A DNA stretch of 64,000 bases from Taishania pollutisoli (GTDB taxonomy: Bacteria > Bacteroidota > Bacteroidia > Flavobacteriales_D > Crocinitomicaceae): contig NZ_JACVEL010000014.1 of NCBI RefSeq assembly GCF_014518315.1, forward strand, positions 1 to 64,000, read 5' to 3'. The notes beneath the pieces were generated by a model. That model did not search any database. It saw only the letters and a list, made by a program, of their open reading frames with translations, and was not told the origin of the DNA. The first letter of the stretch is position 1; every line of letters starts with the position of its first letter. This document shows, piece after piece, positions 39,359 to 48,674 of this stretch. A program made the translations under genes and the position numbers.

Positions 39359-41257
39359 ATGAAAAAAATATACCAAACAACGCTTTTTTTATTCCCGTTT
39401 ATTATCTATAGCCAAACACATACGTTCGATTGGGTGCGTTCCTTGGGGAGTGATGTTACTGAGAGTGACGGGATTTATAATGTTTGTACAGACAAAGACA
39501 ATAATATTTTTACAGTTGGTGATTTTTCAGGGACTGTTGATTTTGACCCGGGTGTGGGAATAACTGAATTGACAGTAGAAGAGTCACATCTTTTCATTCA
39601 GAAACTCTCCCCCGAAGGTGAGTTTCAATGGGTGAAAGCAATAAAATATGATCATACATTAAGTTTTTTTCGACCACAAATTACATCAGATGCTAATGGG
39701 AATGTTTATATTACCTCCACTTTTATAGGGACAATCGATGCTGACCCTGGTGATGGAGAGTATCTACTGACATCTTTTCCTGCGGATTTACATGATAATT
39801 TTGTACTTAAACTTGATGCCGACGGAAATTTTGTATGGGTTAAAACATTAGATAATGTTGATTTACAAAACGGGCTTGAATTAAATCGAATGATTGTAGG
39901 TTCAAATCAGAAAATATACATTGCAGGAAATTTTAGAGGTACTGTAGACTTTGATCCCGATTCAGGAGTTGAAGAGCGTTCTGCAATGGGCGGGTACGAG
40001 AATGTGTATATTATGCAATGGACAGTAGATGGTGCGTTGGAATGGGTTCGGACACTTGAGTCTACTGGACTTGGAGATGTTAACGACATAACAATGGATG
40101 TTCACCAAGATCTTATATTGACGGGACAATTTTTCTACGATGTAACTGATTTTGATCCGGGATCAGGTGAGGTATTGAAGGCTCCATTGGATGAATTTAG
40201 CACCTATTTACTGAAGCTAACGAACAACGGAGATTTTATTTGGGTAAAATTTATCGAAAAACAGTTGAATGCTGTGAAAGTGGCAACAGATTCTAAAGGT
40301 GCAGTTGTGCTGACAGGTACTTACGGCTCAACAATTTATTTTGATTTAGGTGAAGAGGTCTATGAGCTTTCTTCAGAACAATATGCAGCTATTTTTTTGC
40401 TAAAATTATCATCAGAGGGTAGTTTTGAATGGGTAATTGATTACAAAGGGACATTGGGGTATTTATTTCAGTTGCCTGTAACAGACGATTATAATAATAT
40501 ATATCTGGCTTCACCATTTAATGGTTTTATTGAAGTAGGACCCCAGGATGATAAAGAAAGGATATATTCAACAGGGTGGACTGATATTATCGTATATTGT
40601 ATAAGCGAAACAGGACAATTCAGATGGGTAAAGACGTATGAAACATTGAAGTATGATACCCCCAGAGCAATTATTGTAGATAACAATCAAAATGTAATAT
40701 TGGTTGGAGATTATTCAATAGGCTTACAGAATGAAGATAATCATCCAATTCATTTTGGTGATAGTCCAGACGAAGGTTGGGCTCAATCTACCTTAGGGGG
40801 GAACATTTTTATTTTAAAACTCGGATCCTGTATTACAACAGGTATTGATGTTCAATCAGTAGGAGGGCCTTATCAGTGGATTGACGGGGAAACTTATTAT
40901 GAGGATAACCATACGGCTACCCATACATTAATAAATGCTATGGGATGTGATTCTGTTGTAACATTAAATTTGAATATTCTCAATTTGGGCATTGATCAAC
41001 AATACATGGATAATGATCTGTTGGTATTTCCGAATCCTACAACAGATAAGCTAACAATTCGCAGTGTGACTCCTATAGAAGCGATAAAGTTGATGGATGT
41101 AAATGGAAAAGAACTTCCAGTAACTTATCTTGAATACGCAAAAGAAGAAATTCTTCTTTATTTAGGTGAAATACCTGTAGGGATGTACTTTTTGCAAGTG
41201 AATTTTAGTTCAAATGATTACAGGTATTTAAAAATTACACGAACGCATTCTGAATGA
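39359..41257 (+). CDS. Secreted repeat protein with T9SS type A sorting domain
   Basis: 632 residues. A signal peptide ends YSQ. About ten repeats of a strand-rich unit follow (GNVYITSTFIGTIDADPG; QKIYIAGNFRGTVDFDPDSG), matching SBBP-type beta-propeller repeats with D/N-rich metal-binding-like turns. A linker with ATHTLINAMGCDSVVTLNL precedes the type A T9SS sorting domain (LLVFPNPTTDKLTI and on to PVGMYFLQV). It should reach the outer surface by T9SS. A glycan- or metal-binding or adhesive role is likely but unproved. Confidence 0.85.
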   Translation: MKKIYQTTLFLFPFIIYSQTHTFDWVRSLGSDVTESDGIYNVCTDKDNNIFTVGDFSGTVDFDPGVGITELTVEESHLFIQKLSPEGEFQWVKAIKYDHTLSFFRPQITSDANGNVYITSTFIGTIDADPGDGEYLLTSFPADLHDNFVLKLDADGNFVWVKTLDNVDLQNGLELNRMIVGSNQKIYIAGNFRGTVDFDPDSGVEERSAMGGYENVYIMQWTVDGALEWVRTLESTGLGDVNDITMDVHQDLILTGQFFYDVTDFDPGSGEVLKAPLDEFSTYLLKLTNNGDFIWVKFIEKQLNAVKVATDSKGAVVLTGTYGSTIYFDLGEEVYELSSEQYAAIFLLKLSSEGSFEWVIDYKGTLGYLFQLPVTDDYNNIYLASPFNGFIEVGPQDDKERIYSTGWTDIIVYCISETGQFRWVKTYETLKYDTPRAIIVDNNQNVILVGDYSIGLQNEDNHPIHFGDSPDEGWAQSTLGGNIFILKLGSCITTGIDVQSVGGPYQWIDGETYYEDNHTATHTLINAMGCDSVVTLNLNILNLGIDQQYMDNDLLVFPNPTTDKLTIRSVTPIEAIKLMDVNGKELPVTYLEYAKEEILLYLGEIPVGMYFLQVNFSSNDYRYLKITRTHSE

Positions 41258-41351
41258 ATGAAATAATCAGCAAATTTTGATAGAACTATAGGGTGTAATG
41301 ATAGGCTTAGTATTCAAAATTACATTTAAAAGAAAAAAACTGACAAATTGA

Positions 41352-41381
41352 TTTGTTCCTAAGTTAAAATGATTACCTTTG
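41352..41381 (+). promoter_or_regulatory. Promoter of the DUF177-rpmF-plsX-fabH-accB operon
   Basis: TTTG (41352-41355) and TACCTTTG (41374-41381) separated by 18 nt form the textbook Bacteroidota promoter. An ATG at 41369 overlaps the -7 box and cannot be the real start, which fixes the gene start downstream at 41402. Confidence 0.8.
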
Positions 41382-41401
41382 CCGTCCAATTTTTTGTTAA
41401 A

Positions 41402-41998
41402 GTGGCGAAAAGTAAACGTGAATTTGTGATACCTTTCATAGGTTTGAAATTAGGAAGTCACACATTTGAGTTTGACATTTCTGATGCGTTCTTTGAAGAA
41501 TTCGAGTATTCAATCATTCACAGCGGTGACGTACATGTGGATTTGGTGCTTGAGAAAAAAGAAACAATGATGATAGGGACATTCTCCTGCGAAGGAGTTG
41601 TTTCTGCTAATTGTGACAGATGCAACGATCCGTTGAATGTTCCTGTCAAAGGTTCTTTTCAGTTGGTTTTTAAACTGAGTACGGAAGAGTCGGATGACGA
41701 AACACTGATCGTGTTGCCTCCTGAGGCATACGAGTTGGACGTTGCACCGCATATGTATGAATTAATCACGGTTTCACTACCGGTGAGAATGATTCATGAA
41801 GAAGGCGCATGCAATGAAGAAATGGTGGAAGCGTTGAATCAATACTTGTTAAACCCCCAGGATGAAGAAGAATGGGATGACGAGGGTTGGGACGACGAAG
41901 ACTTCGACGATGAAGATTGGGAAGATGAGAGCGACGACGACGATGATCCGGATGGAGGTATCGACCCGCGTTGGTCAGTTTTGAAGAATTTGAATTAA
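41402..41998 (+). CDS. DUF177/YceD family protein
   Basis: About 198 residues using a GTG start at 41402, giving the family-typical start (AKSKREFVIPFIGLKLGSHTF). The ATG at 41369 overlaps the promoter. The domain carries the CDRCNDPL motif (two Cys) and ends in a long acidic tail (runs of D and E) before DPRWSVLKNL. YceD-family proteins are linked in bacteria and plastids to 23S rRNA accumulation. The gene is almost always next to rpmF, as here, 22 nt upstream. Confidence 0.9.
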   Translation: MAKSKREFVIPFIGLKLGSHTFEFDISDAFFEEFEYSIIHSGDVHVDLVLEKKETMMIGTFSCEGVVSANCDRCNDPLNVPVKGSFQLVFKLSTEESDDETLIVLPPEAYELDVAPHMYELITVSLPVRMIHEEGACNEEMVEALNQYLLNPQDEEEWDDEGWDDEDFDDEDWEDESDDDDDPDGGIDPRWSVLKNLN

Positions 41999-42020
41999 AA
42001 GTTTATATAAATAAAGTAAA

Positions 42021-42212
42021 ATGGCACATCCTAAACGTAGAGTTTCTACAACAAGAAGAGACAAGAGAAGAACACACTTCAAGGCAGTAGCTGATAATAT
42101 TGCAACATGCCCGACCACAGGTCAGCCACATTTGTTCCACCATGCATACTGGCATGAGGGTAAATTGTATTACAAAGGAAAAGTAGTTGCTGAAAAAGAA
42201 GTAGCAGTTTAA
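42021..42212 (+). CDS. rpmF: 50S ribosomal protein L32
   Basis: 63 residues with the L32 signature: [19 protein letters not shown] and ending [22 protein letters not shown]. Only one Cys remains of the zinc ribbon (CPTTGQ), so this is the zinc-independent form. It is in the DUF177-rpmF-plsX arrangement. Confidence 0.97.
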   Translation: MAHPKRRVSTTRRDKRRTHFKAVADNIATCPTTGQPHLFHHAYWHEGKLYYKGKVVAEKEVAV

Positions 42213-42236
42213 TTAACTGTTTAAACATACTTCTTT

Positions 42237-43178
42237 ATGAAGGTAGGAATAGATATTTTAGGCGGTGACTTTGCTCCGGATGCAAATCTTTCCGGAGCAG
42301 TCCTTGCTAAGAATGAACTTCCGTCGGATACTACGCTGGTTTTAATAGGCGACAAAGATCAGATCTTTAGTGGCCTTTCTGCATTGGGTGCAAACCCGGA
42401 CGATTTTGAAATCGTCCATGCTCCGGATGTGATCACCATGCACGATCATCCGACAAGAGCCATTCCGCAGAAACCGAACAGTAGCATCGCTGTAGGATTC
42501 GATCTGTTGGCAAACAAACAAATTGATGTATTTGCAAGTACCGGTAATACCGGAGCAATGCTTGTTGGTGCAATCTATAAAGTCAATACCATTCCCGGAA
42601 TTATTCGTCCGTGCATTACTTCTGTTCTGCCGTCCATCGACGGAACACAGGCAATCCTGCTGGATGTTGGTGCAAATGCGGACTGTAAACCGGATGTATT
42701 GTATCAGTTTGCAGTTGTCGGATCACTGTATTCGAAGCACGTATACGGAATCGAGAATCCGCGGGTGGCACTGCTGAGCATTGGCGAAGAAGAATCAAAA
42801 GGAAATTTGTTGACCGTTGCAACACATAAGTTGCTGGCAGAATCGGATGACCTGAATTTTGTTGGTAACATTGAAGGACGGGATTTGTTTCTCGGAAAAG
42901 CAGATGTTGTCGTATGTGACGGATTCACGGGGAACATTGTATTAAAGCAAGCGGAAGGTCTTTACGGACTCCTGAGAAAACGGGGAGTGAAAGACGATGA
43001 GTACTTTAATCGGTTCAATTATGAAAATTACGGAGGTACCCCGGTGCTTGGCGTGAAAGGAAATGTAATCATCGGACACGGTATTTCGAATGATATTGCT
43101 GTGAAAAACATGATCAAACATGCCTATGAAGTTGCCAGCTCCGGCTTATCTGCCAAGATAAATGAAGCATTCAATTGA
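42237..43178 (+). CDS. plsX: Phosphate acyltransferase PlsX
   Basis: 313 residues. It has the N-terminal IDILGGDFAPDANLSGA, a central DHPTRAIPQKPNSS region, and LDVGANADCKPD, GEEESKGN and VVCDGFTGNIVLK characteristic of PlsX. It converts acyl-ACP to acyl-phosphate at the membrane, starting phospholipid synthesis. fabH begins 1 nt after its stop, so the two are probably coupled. Confidence 0.97.
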   Translation: MKVGIDILGGDFAPDANLSGAVLAKNELPSDTTLVLIGDKDQIFSGLSALGANPDDFEIVHAPDVITMHDHPTRAIPQKPNSSIAVGFDLLANKQIDVFASTGNTGAMLVGAIYKVNTIPGIIRPCITSVLPSIDGTQAILLDVGANADCKPDVLYQFAVVGSLYSKHVYGIENPRVALLSIGEEESKGNLLTVATHKLLAESDDLNFVGNIEGRDLFLGKADVVVCDGFTGNIVLKQAEGLYGLLRKRGVKDDEYFNRFNYENYGGTPVLGVKGNVIIGHGISNDIAVKNMIKHAYEVASSGLSAKINEAFN

Positions 43179-43179
43179 T

Positions 43180-44169
43180 ATGGGTAAAATTACAGCAGCA
43201 ATAACCGGAATCCAGGGGTATGTGCCTGAAGAAGTATTGACCAATGAAGACCTGGCTAAATTCGTGGATACGTCCGATGAATGGATTACTACGCGTACGG
43301 GAATCAAGGAAAGACGCATCTTGAGAGACGGTGCAGCTTCTGATATCGCTGCCGCTGCGGTAGACGGGTTGCTGAAAAAGAAAAACATTGATCCGTTAGA
43401 GATTGACCTGGTAATCTTAGCAACAGTTACTCCGGATTATCCGTTTCCAAGTACTGCGAATGTTGTGTGTGATAAACTGGGGATGAAAAATGCCTGGGGA
43501 TATGACCTGATTGCCGCTTGTTCGGGATTTATTTACGGATTGGCAACAGGTGCACAATTCATTGAAACAGGACGTTACAAAAAAGTAATTGTCATCGGTG
43601 TTGATAAAATGTCAGCTATTCTCGATTACCAGGACCGCACAACGTGTGTGATTTTTGGTGACGGAGGTGGTGCTGCACTGTTGGAACCGAATGAAGAAGG
43701 ATACGGAGTGAAAGATTTCCTGTTGCATTCAGATGGTGCCGGAAGACATTATTTGCTGCAACCGGGAGGAGGTTCTTTGAATCCCGCTTCTGTTGAAACA
43801 GTTGAAAAACGCATGCACTACGTAAAACAGGAAGGAAAGACCGTTTTCAAATTTGCGGTGACGAACATGGCGGAAGTATCTGCCCGAATCATGGAAAAGA
43901 ACAACCTGAAAAGTGAAGACATCGATTGGTTGGTTCCTCACCAGGCAAACCTGCGTATCATTGATGCGACGGCAGAACGAATGGGCTTGCCGAAAGAAAA
44001 AGTAATGATCAATATCCAGAAATACGGAAACACAACAGCGGGAACATTACCGTTGTGTCTTTGGGACTATGAAAGCCAGTTGAAAAAAGGAGATACATTG
44101 ATTTTGTCTGCTTTCGGAGGTGGTTTTACATGGGGGGCCGTTTATTTAACCTGGGCGTACAATTCTTAA
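43180..44169 (+). CDS. fabH: 3-oxoacyl-ACP synthase III
   Basis: About 329 residues using the ATG at 43180; an earlier in-frame ATG at 43162 lies inside the plsX end. The KAS III triad appears as Cys in LIAACSGFIYGLA, His in LVPHQANLRIID and Asn in KYGNTTAGTLPL. It condenses a starter acyl-CoA with malonyl-ACP. It lies between plsX and the acetyl-CoA carboxylase subunits, so the operon carries the first committed steps of fatty-acid synthesis. Confidence 0.97.
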   Translation: MGKITAAITGIQGYVPEEVLTNEDLAKFVDTSDEWITTRTGIKERRILRDGAASDIAAAAVDGLLKKKNIDPLEIDLVILATVTPDYPFPSTANVVCDKLGMKNAWGYDLIAACSGFIYGLATGAQFIETGRYKKVIVIGVDKMSAILDYQDRTTCVIFGDGGGAALLEPNEEGYGVKDFLLHSDGAGRHYLLQPGGGSLNPASVETVEKRMHYVKQEGKTVFKFAVTNMAEVSARIMEKNNLKSEDIDWLVPHQANLRIIDATAERMGLPKEKVMINIQKYGNTTAGTLPLCLWDYESQLKKGDTLILSAFGGGFTWGAVYLTWAYNS

Positions 44170-44208
44170 AAATAATAGTTATATTTAACACGTTAAATTA
44201 ATCGAAAA

Positions 44209-44700
44209 ATGAACATTAAAGAGATACAAGATTTAATTAAGTTTGTAGCGAAAGCTGGTGTAACTGAGGTTGAAATCGAGCAAAAAGATTTCAAAATTAC
44301 AATCAAAGCTGCTCAGGAAACAGAGCGTCAGATTTTAGTTCAGGCTGCAGCTCCTGCTGTTCAGCAATTGGCTGCCGCTCCAGTCGCATTGCCGGCAACT
44401 GCTGCACCGACAGCTCCTGCAACTCCTGCTGCTGCCCCTGCAGACACGGAAAACTCAAATTTGATTACGGTTAAATCACCTATGATTGGTACTTTCTACC
44501 GTTCACCGGGACCGGATAAAGATGCGTTTGTTTCTGTAGGACAGACAATCAATAAAGGAGATACGGTTTGTATCATTGAAGCAATGAAATTGTTTAATGA
44601 GATTGAATCAGAGGTAAGTGGTAAGATTGTGAAGGTATTGGTTGACGATGCGTCACCTGTAGAATACGATCAGCCATTGTTTCTTGTTGATCCTGCTTAA
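44209..44700 (+). CDS. accB: Biotin carboxyl carrier protein of acetyl-CoA carboxylase
   Basis: 163 residues. A short N-terminal part is followed by an Ala/Pro-rich linker (about 50-85) and the biotinyl domain with the lysine in [10 protein letters not shown]. Together with AccC it forms the biotin carboxylase half of acetyl-CoA carboxylase. A hairpin with T run lies between it and accC. Confidence 0.96.
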   Translation: MNIKEIQDLIKFVAKAGVTEVEIEQKDFKITIKAAQETERQILVQAAAPAVQQLAAAPVALPATAAPTAPATPAAAPADTENSNLITVKSPMIGTFYRSPGPDKDAFVSVGQTINKGDTVCIIEAMKLFNEIESEVSGKIVKVLVDDASPVEYDQPLFLVDPA

Positions 44701-44720
44701 TTAAAGAGAAAGAAATTATA

Positions 44721-44748
44721 AAAAAGGAGCTGTGATAGTCTCCTTTTT
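44721..44748 (+). terminator. Hairpin between accB and accC (attenuator or partial terminator)
   Basis: AAAAAGGAG (44721-44729) pairs with CTCCTTTTT (44740-44748). It is a small Rho-independent type signal lying in the 74-nt gap between accB and accC, where a full stop of transcription would separate the two subunits. It may lower accC expression. Confidence 0.6.
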
Positions 44749-44774
44749 GTATTTATACATCAATCACAAAGGTT

Positions 44775-46109
44775 ATGTTTAAAAAGATATTGATTGCCAA
44801 CAGAGGTGAAATTGCTTTGCGTGTCATCAGAACATGTAAGGAAATGGGAATTAAAACAGTTGCAGTATATTCAACTGCCGATAAAGATAGTTTACCGGTA
44901 CGCTTTGCGGATGAAGCGGTATGTATCGGACCTGCATTGAGTAGTAAATCATATTTGAGTATTCCGAATATCATTGCAGCTGCGGAAATTACAAATGCAG
45001 ATGCGATCCATCCGGGATATGGATTTCTTTCTGAGAATGAGAAATTCTCAAAAGTATGCCAGGAAAGCGGGATTAAATTCATCGGGGCAACTCCTGAACA
45101 GATTGCATCCATGGGAGATAAGGCAAGTGCCAAAGCGACAATGATCGCTGCAGGTGTACCATGTATCCCGGGATCGGAAGGATTGTTGAAAGATGTCGAA
45201 GACGCAAAGAAAACAGCAAAGAAAATCAAATACCCGGTTATCCTGAAGGCAACAGCCGGAGGTGGTGGAAAAGGAATGCGGATTGTCTGGAAAGAAGAAG
45301 ACATTGAATCGGCATGGGATTCTGCTCGCCAGGAGGCTGCAGCTGCTTTTGGAAACGATGGAATTTACATGGAGAAATTCATCGAAGAACCACGTCACAT
45401 TGAAATTCAGATTGCCGGTGACCAATATGGAAATGCATGTCACCTGTCAGAGCGTGACTGTTCCATCCAACGTCGTCACCAGAAGCTGGTAGAAGAAACA
45501 CCGTCTCCGTTTATGACCGAAGAACTGAGAGCACGAATGGGAGAGGCCGCAGTGAAAGCAACCAAAGCCGTGAATTATGAAGGTGTTGGGACAATTGAGT
45601 TCCTCGTAGATAAAAACCGTGACTTCTATTTCATGGAAATGAATACCCGTATTCAGGTAGAACATACGATTACCGAGGAAGTTGTGAATTACGATTTGAT
45701 CAAGGAGCAAATCAAAATCGCAGCAGGAGAAAAAATTTCCGGAAACAATTATTATCCGCAGATGCACGCAATCCAATGCCGTATCAACGCGGAAGACCCG
45801 TATGCTGATTTCAGACCGTCTCCGGGGAAAATTACAACCTATCATGCACCGGGAGGACATGGTGTCCGCATCGACACACACGTGTACTCAGGATACGTTA
45901 TTCCACCGAACTACGACTCCATGATTTCCAAGCTGATCGTTGTCGCTCAGACACGTGAAGAGGCAATTCTGAAAATGAAACGTGCTTTGGATGAATACAT
46001 CATCGAAGGAATTAAAACAACCATCCCTTTCCATCAGAAATTAATGGATAACGAAGATTTCAGAAAGGGGAATTTCACTACCAAATTTATGGAGACCTTT
46101 GAATTTTAA
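44775..46109 (+). CDS. accC: Biotin carboxylase subunit of acetyl-CoA carboxylase
   Basis: 444 residues, complete. It has the N-terminal [19 protein letters not shown], the glycine-rich ATP-grasp loop [28 protein letters not shown], the catalytic [15 protein letters not shown] and the C-terminal closure. It carboxylates biotin on AccB with ATP and bicarbonate. It lies 74 nt after accB with a hairpin between. Confidence 0.97.
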   Translation: MFKKILIANRGEIALRVIRTCKEMGIKTVAVYSTADKDSLPVRFADEAVCIGPALSSKSYLSIPNIIAAAEITNADAIHPGYGFLSENEKFSKVCQESGIKFIGATPEQIASMGDKASAKATMIAAGVPCIPGSEGLLKDVEDAKKTAKKIKYPVILKATAGGGGKGMRIVWKEEDIESAWDSARQEAAAAFGNDGIYMEKFIEEPRHIEIQIAGDQYGNACHLSERDCSIQRRHQKLVEETPSPFMTEELRARMGEAAVKATKAVNYEGVGTIEFLVDKNRDFYFMEMNTRIQVEHTITEEVVNYDLIKEQIKIAAGEKISGNNYYPQMHAIQCRINAEDPYADFRPSPGKITTYHAPGGHGVRIDTHVYSGYVIPPNYDSMISKLIVVAQTREEAILKMKRALDEYIIEGIKTTIPFHQKLMDNEDFRKGNFTTKFMETFEF

Positions 46110-46190
46110 TTGATAAACAGTAGGTTAGCGTTTGTTTTTTGTTTTAATTTTATAATTTATGTTAAAGCATTGAAATAATTGTAAACTTTC

Positions 46191-46222
46191 TTTGTTAGTT
46201 AAATTCAGTAAACATACATTTG
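46191..46222 (+). promoter_or_regulatory. Promoter of the coiled-coil membrane protein gene
   Basis: TTTG (46191-46194) is followed by 20 nt and TACATTTG (46215-46222). It fits the Bacteroidota -33/-7 pair and lies 45 nt before the ATG at 46268. Confidence 0.75.
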
Positions 46223-46267
46223 TTTTGGTAAGTAAATTAATTAGGTAAATTTTTAAATTTTTAGATT

Positions 46268-47227
46268 ATGTCAGAATTAGAGCAACAAACCTCGACCAAG
46301 AAAAGTGGATTAAACACATTGGTTGTAATACTTCTTTTAGCAGGTATCGGTGTAATGACCTTTCTATGGTCATCCACCCGGTCAGAGTTAAGTGAAAGTA
46401 ATGAACAGATGGCAATGATGGAATCAATGTTGTCTGAATATACCGGGGAGGTAACCAAAGACTTGTCTTCCGATTTGAAGAACATGTTGGAAACCTACAA
46501 TGCGTTAGAGAAAAAAGCAAAAGAACAAGGTGATTTGAATGCTGAGCAGGCTGCCGAGATCGATGCGCAACGAACGCAGATCAAAGAATTGCTGGATAAA
46601 GTTGAGCGTGGTAAATGGACCGCTGCCGAGTTGGCAAAAATGCGTCGTGAAAACGAAACACTGAGAAACATCATGAAAGGATATGTTCATCAGATTGACT
46701 CGTTGAACACGTTGAACCTGAAGTTGACATCCGATTTAGATCAGACACGTACCGAATTGACAACAACAACTTCGGAAAGAGACACGTACAAACAAACGGC
46801 TGAAGAGTCTGCTGCGCGTGTGAAAGAAGGAAGTAAGTTGCAAGCGTACGGATTCTCATCAGGTGCATTGCGCTCAAAACTAAACAGTACAACAACTGCA
46901 ACGGATAAAGCAAAAAATACAGTACAAATCAAATCCTCATTCTCAATTGGCGCCAATCCGATTGCAGACAAAGGAAACAAGGCTGTTTATATGCAAATTA
47001 CTAAACCGGACGGAACAATTTTCCAAAGCAGAACATCCAATGTCGTTTCTACAGATCAGGGAAGCGTTGCATACTCTGATAAAAAAGATGTAGACTACAC
47101 AGGTGAAGCCGTGAGCATGGCGATCTACTACGATTTAAGAGGGGAGGAAGCTCAAAAAGGAAACTATACAGTGAAAATTTACTGTGATGGTACCTTGATC
47201 GGTAAAGACAGCTTTACATTAAAATAA
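46268..47227 (+). CDS. Membrane-anchored coiled-coil protein, unknown
   Basis: 319 residues. A short cytoplasmic start (MSELEQQTSTKKSG) leads into one transmembrane helix (about 15-33, TLVVILLLAGIGVMTFLW). Residues 40-190 are a long charged coiled coil with heptads of L and E/K. After a short linker there is a beta-rich C-terminal domain (about 210-319; ITKPDGTIFQSRTSNV, GNYTVKIYCDG). The topology suggests the coil and the C-domain face the periplasm. I know no function; similar proteins in Bacteroidota are uncharacterised. It has its own promoter. Confidence 0.75.
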   Translation: MSELEQQTSTKKSGLNTLVVILLLAGIGVMTFLWSSTRSELSESNEQMAMMESMLSEYTGEVTKDLSSDLKNMLETYNALEKKAKEQGDLNAEQAAEIDAQRTQIKELLDKVERGKWTAAELAKMRRENETLRNIMKGYVHQIDSLNTLNLKLTSDLDQTRTELTTTTSERDTYKQTAEESAARVKEGSKLQAYGFSSGALRSKLNSTTTATDKAKNTVQIKSSFSIGANPIADKGNKAVYMQITKPDGTIFQSRTSNVVSTDQGSVAYSDKKDVDYTGEAVSMAIYYDLRGEEAQKGNYTVKIYCDGTLIGKDSFTLK

Positions 47228-47267
47228 GCAAGTAAAATAAATTTTAGGTATAACAAATTAGTGCTAG

Positions 47268-47810
47268 ATGATTAATATTTTTATTGCAAATCTTGATTGG
47301 ACAATAACCTCTGAAGATTTGAAGACTACTTTTTCAACTTTTGGTGATGTACATTATGCGCATGTGGTATTTGAAAAGGATACAAAACGATCACGCGGAT
47401 ATGGCTATGTGGAGATGGAAAGTGCTGAAGCAGCAATTGCAGCAATTACTGCCTTGAACGGAATGGAAATCAACGGTCGTGCCATCGACGTGAAAATTGC
47501 TTCGCCAAAAGCAAACCGCCCGAAGAAAGAAGATAAGAAACCGGAGAAAAAACCGTTCCAGAAAAAAGCAGGCTTTAAGCAAGGCGGTTTTAACAAAGGA
47601 GGTGGAAACTACAACAGAGATAACCGTGGTGGCGGAGGTTATAACCGCGATAACCGTGACAATCGAAACAGTGGTGACCGCAACACTTCTTCCTCTTCTT
47701 CAGAACCGACACGTGTAATGCGTCCGAGAAGATCCAATACGGGGTCGGAAGGGGAAAAACGCTATGAGAAAGTTGAAAGAGTAACCCGTAAACCGGAAGA
47801 TAACGAATAA
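47268..47810 (+). CDS. RNA-binding protein with RRM domain and Gly/Arg tail
   Basis: 180 residues. The first 80 are an RRM with RNP2-like INIFIANLDW and RNP1-like KRSRGYGYVEM. The tail is basic and rich in glycine, asparagine and arginine (repeats like GGGYNRDNR), as in Bacteroidota and cyanobacterial RRM proteins that may serve as RNA chaperones. It lies upstream of, and probably with, the enoyl-CoA hydratase gene (10-nt gap). Confidence 0.93.
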   Translation: MINIFIANLDWTITSEDLKTTFSTFGDVHYAHVVFEKDTKRSRGYGYVEMESAEAAIAAITALNGMEINGRAIDVKIASPKANRPKKEDKKPEKKPFQKKAGFKQGGFNKGGGNYNRDNRGGGGYNRDNRDNRNSGDRNTSSSSSEPTRVMRPRRSNTGSEGEKRYEKVERVTRKPEDNE

Positions 47811-47820
47811 AAATAAGAAG

Positions 47821-48600
47821 ATGTCAGCAGAAACAGCTATTGACCAGGGGCATGTTGAATATACAATTGCAGAAAGCGGAATCGCAACCATTGAATTCGG
47901 ACACCCGCTGAGTAATTCCCTGCCGGGGAAAATTTTACAAAAACTGGCAGATACAATTACCGAATTGGGACAAAACAAAGAGGTAATAGTCATTGTATTG
48001 CGTTCGTCGGGAGAAAAAGCGTTTTGCGCCGGAGCAAGTTTTGATGAATTGATCTCTATAAAAGATCTGGAAACAGGAAAACAGTTCTTTTCCGGGTTTG
48101 CAAAAGTGATCAACGCGTGCAGAAAAGCACCGAAATTCATCATCGGACGCGTTCATGGAAAAGCTGTCGGGGGAGGTGTTGGAATCGCTTCTGCTGTTGA
48201 CTATTGTCTGGCGACGAAATATGCCGAAGTTAAATTGTCTGAACTGGCAGTTGGTATCGGTCCGTTTGTTGTAGGCCCTGCAGTTGAACGTAAAGTCGGT
48301 CTTTCTGCGATGAGTGAATTGGCAATCAACGCTACCGAGTGGCGTTCTGCTGAATGGGCACAAAAGAAAGGGTTGTACACAGACGTGTTTGAATCGGCAG
48401 AAGAAATGGATGCAGAGATTGATGCATTGGCTAACCGCCTGGCAAAATCAAATCCCGAGGCAATGGCGATGTTGAAACAAATTTTCTGGCAAGGAACAGA
48501 AAACTGGGATCAACTATTGGCTGAACGTGCGGGAATGAGCGGACATTTAGTGCTGAGCGATTTCACAGTTAACGCAATTAACCAATTTAAGAAAAAATAA
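47821..48600 (+). CDS. Enoyl-CoA hydratase/isomerase family protein
   Basis: 259 residues of the crotonase fold. The first oxyanion segment is SSGEKAFCAGASFDEL and the second GKAVGGGVGIASAVDYCLATKYAEVKL. Acidic residues that would act as general acid/base are not placed in the usual pair (LSELAVGIGPFVVG), so the exact reaction is uncertain: hydratase, isomerase or thioesterase. A terminator follows. Confidence 0.9.
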   Translation: MSAETAIDQGHVEYTIAESGIATIEFGHPLSNSLPGKILQKLADTITELGQNKEVIVIVLRSSGEKAFCAGASFDELISIKDLETGKQFFSGFAKVINACRKAPKFIIGRVHGKAVGGGVGIASAVDYCLATKYAEVKLSELAVGIGPFVVGPAVERKVGLSAMSELAINATEWRSAEWAQKKGLYTDVFESAEEMDAEIDALANRLAKSNPEAMAMLKQIFWQGTENWDQLLAERAGMSGHLVLSDFTVNAINQFKKK

Positions 48601-48627
48601 TAATAGTTATAACCTTATAGGTGAATC

Positions 48628-48661
48628 TCCCCCGGTAATTAACTGCCGGGGGATTTTTTTT
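48628..48661 (+). terminator. Terminator of the RRM-enoyl-CoA hydratase unit
   Basis: TCCCCCGG (48628-48635) pairs with CCGGGGGA (48646-48653), followed by eight T. Strong and unambiguous. Confidence 0.9.
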
Positions 48662-48674
48662 GTACTTTCGTTCT

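Noticed and set aside
41369-41401. ATG at 41369 as start of the DUF177 gene
   Set aside because: It overlaps the -7 box of a very good promoter; the family-typical start sequence begins at the GTG at 41402.
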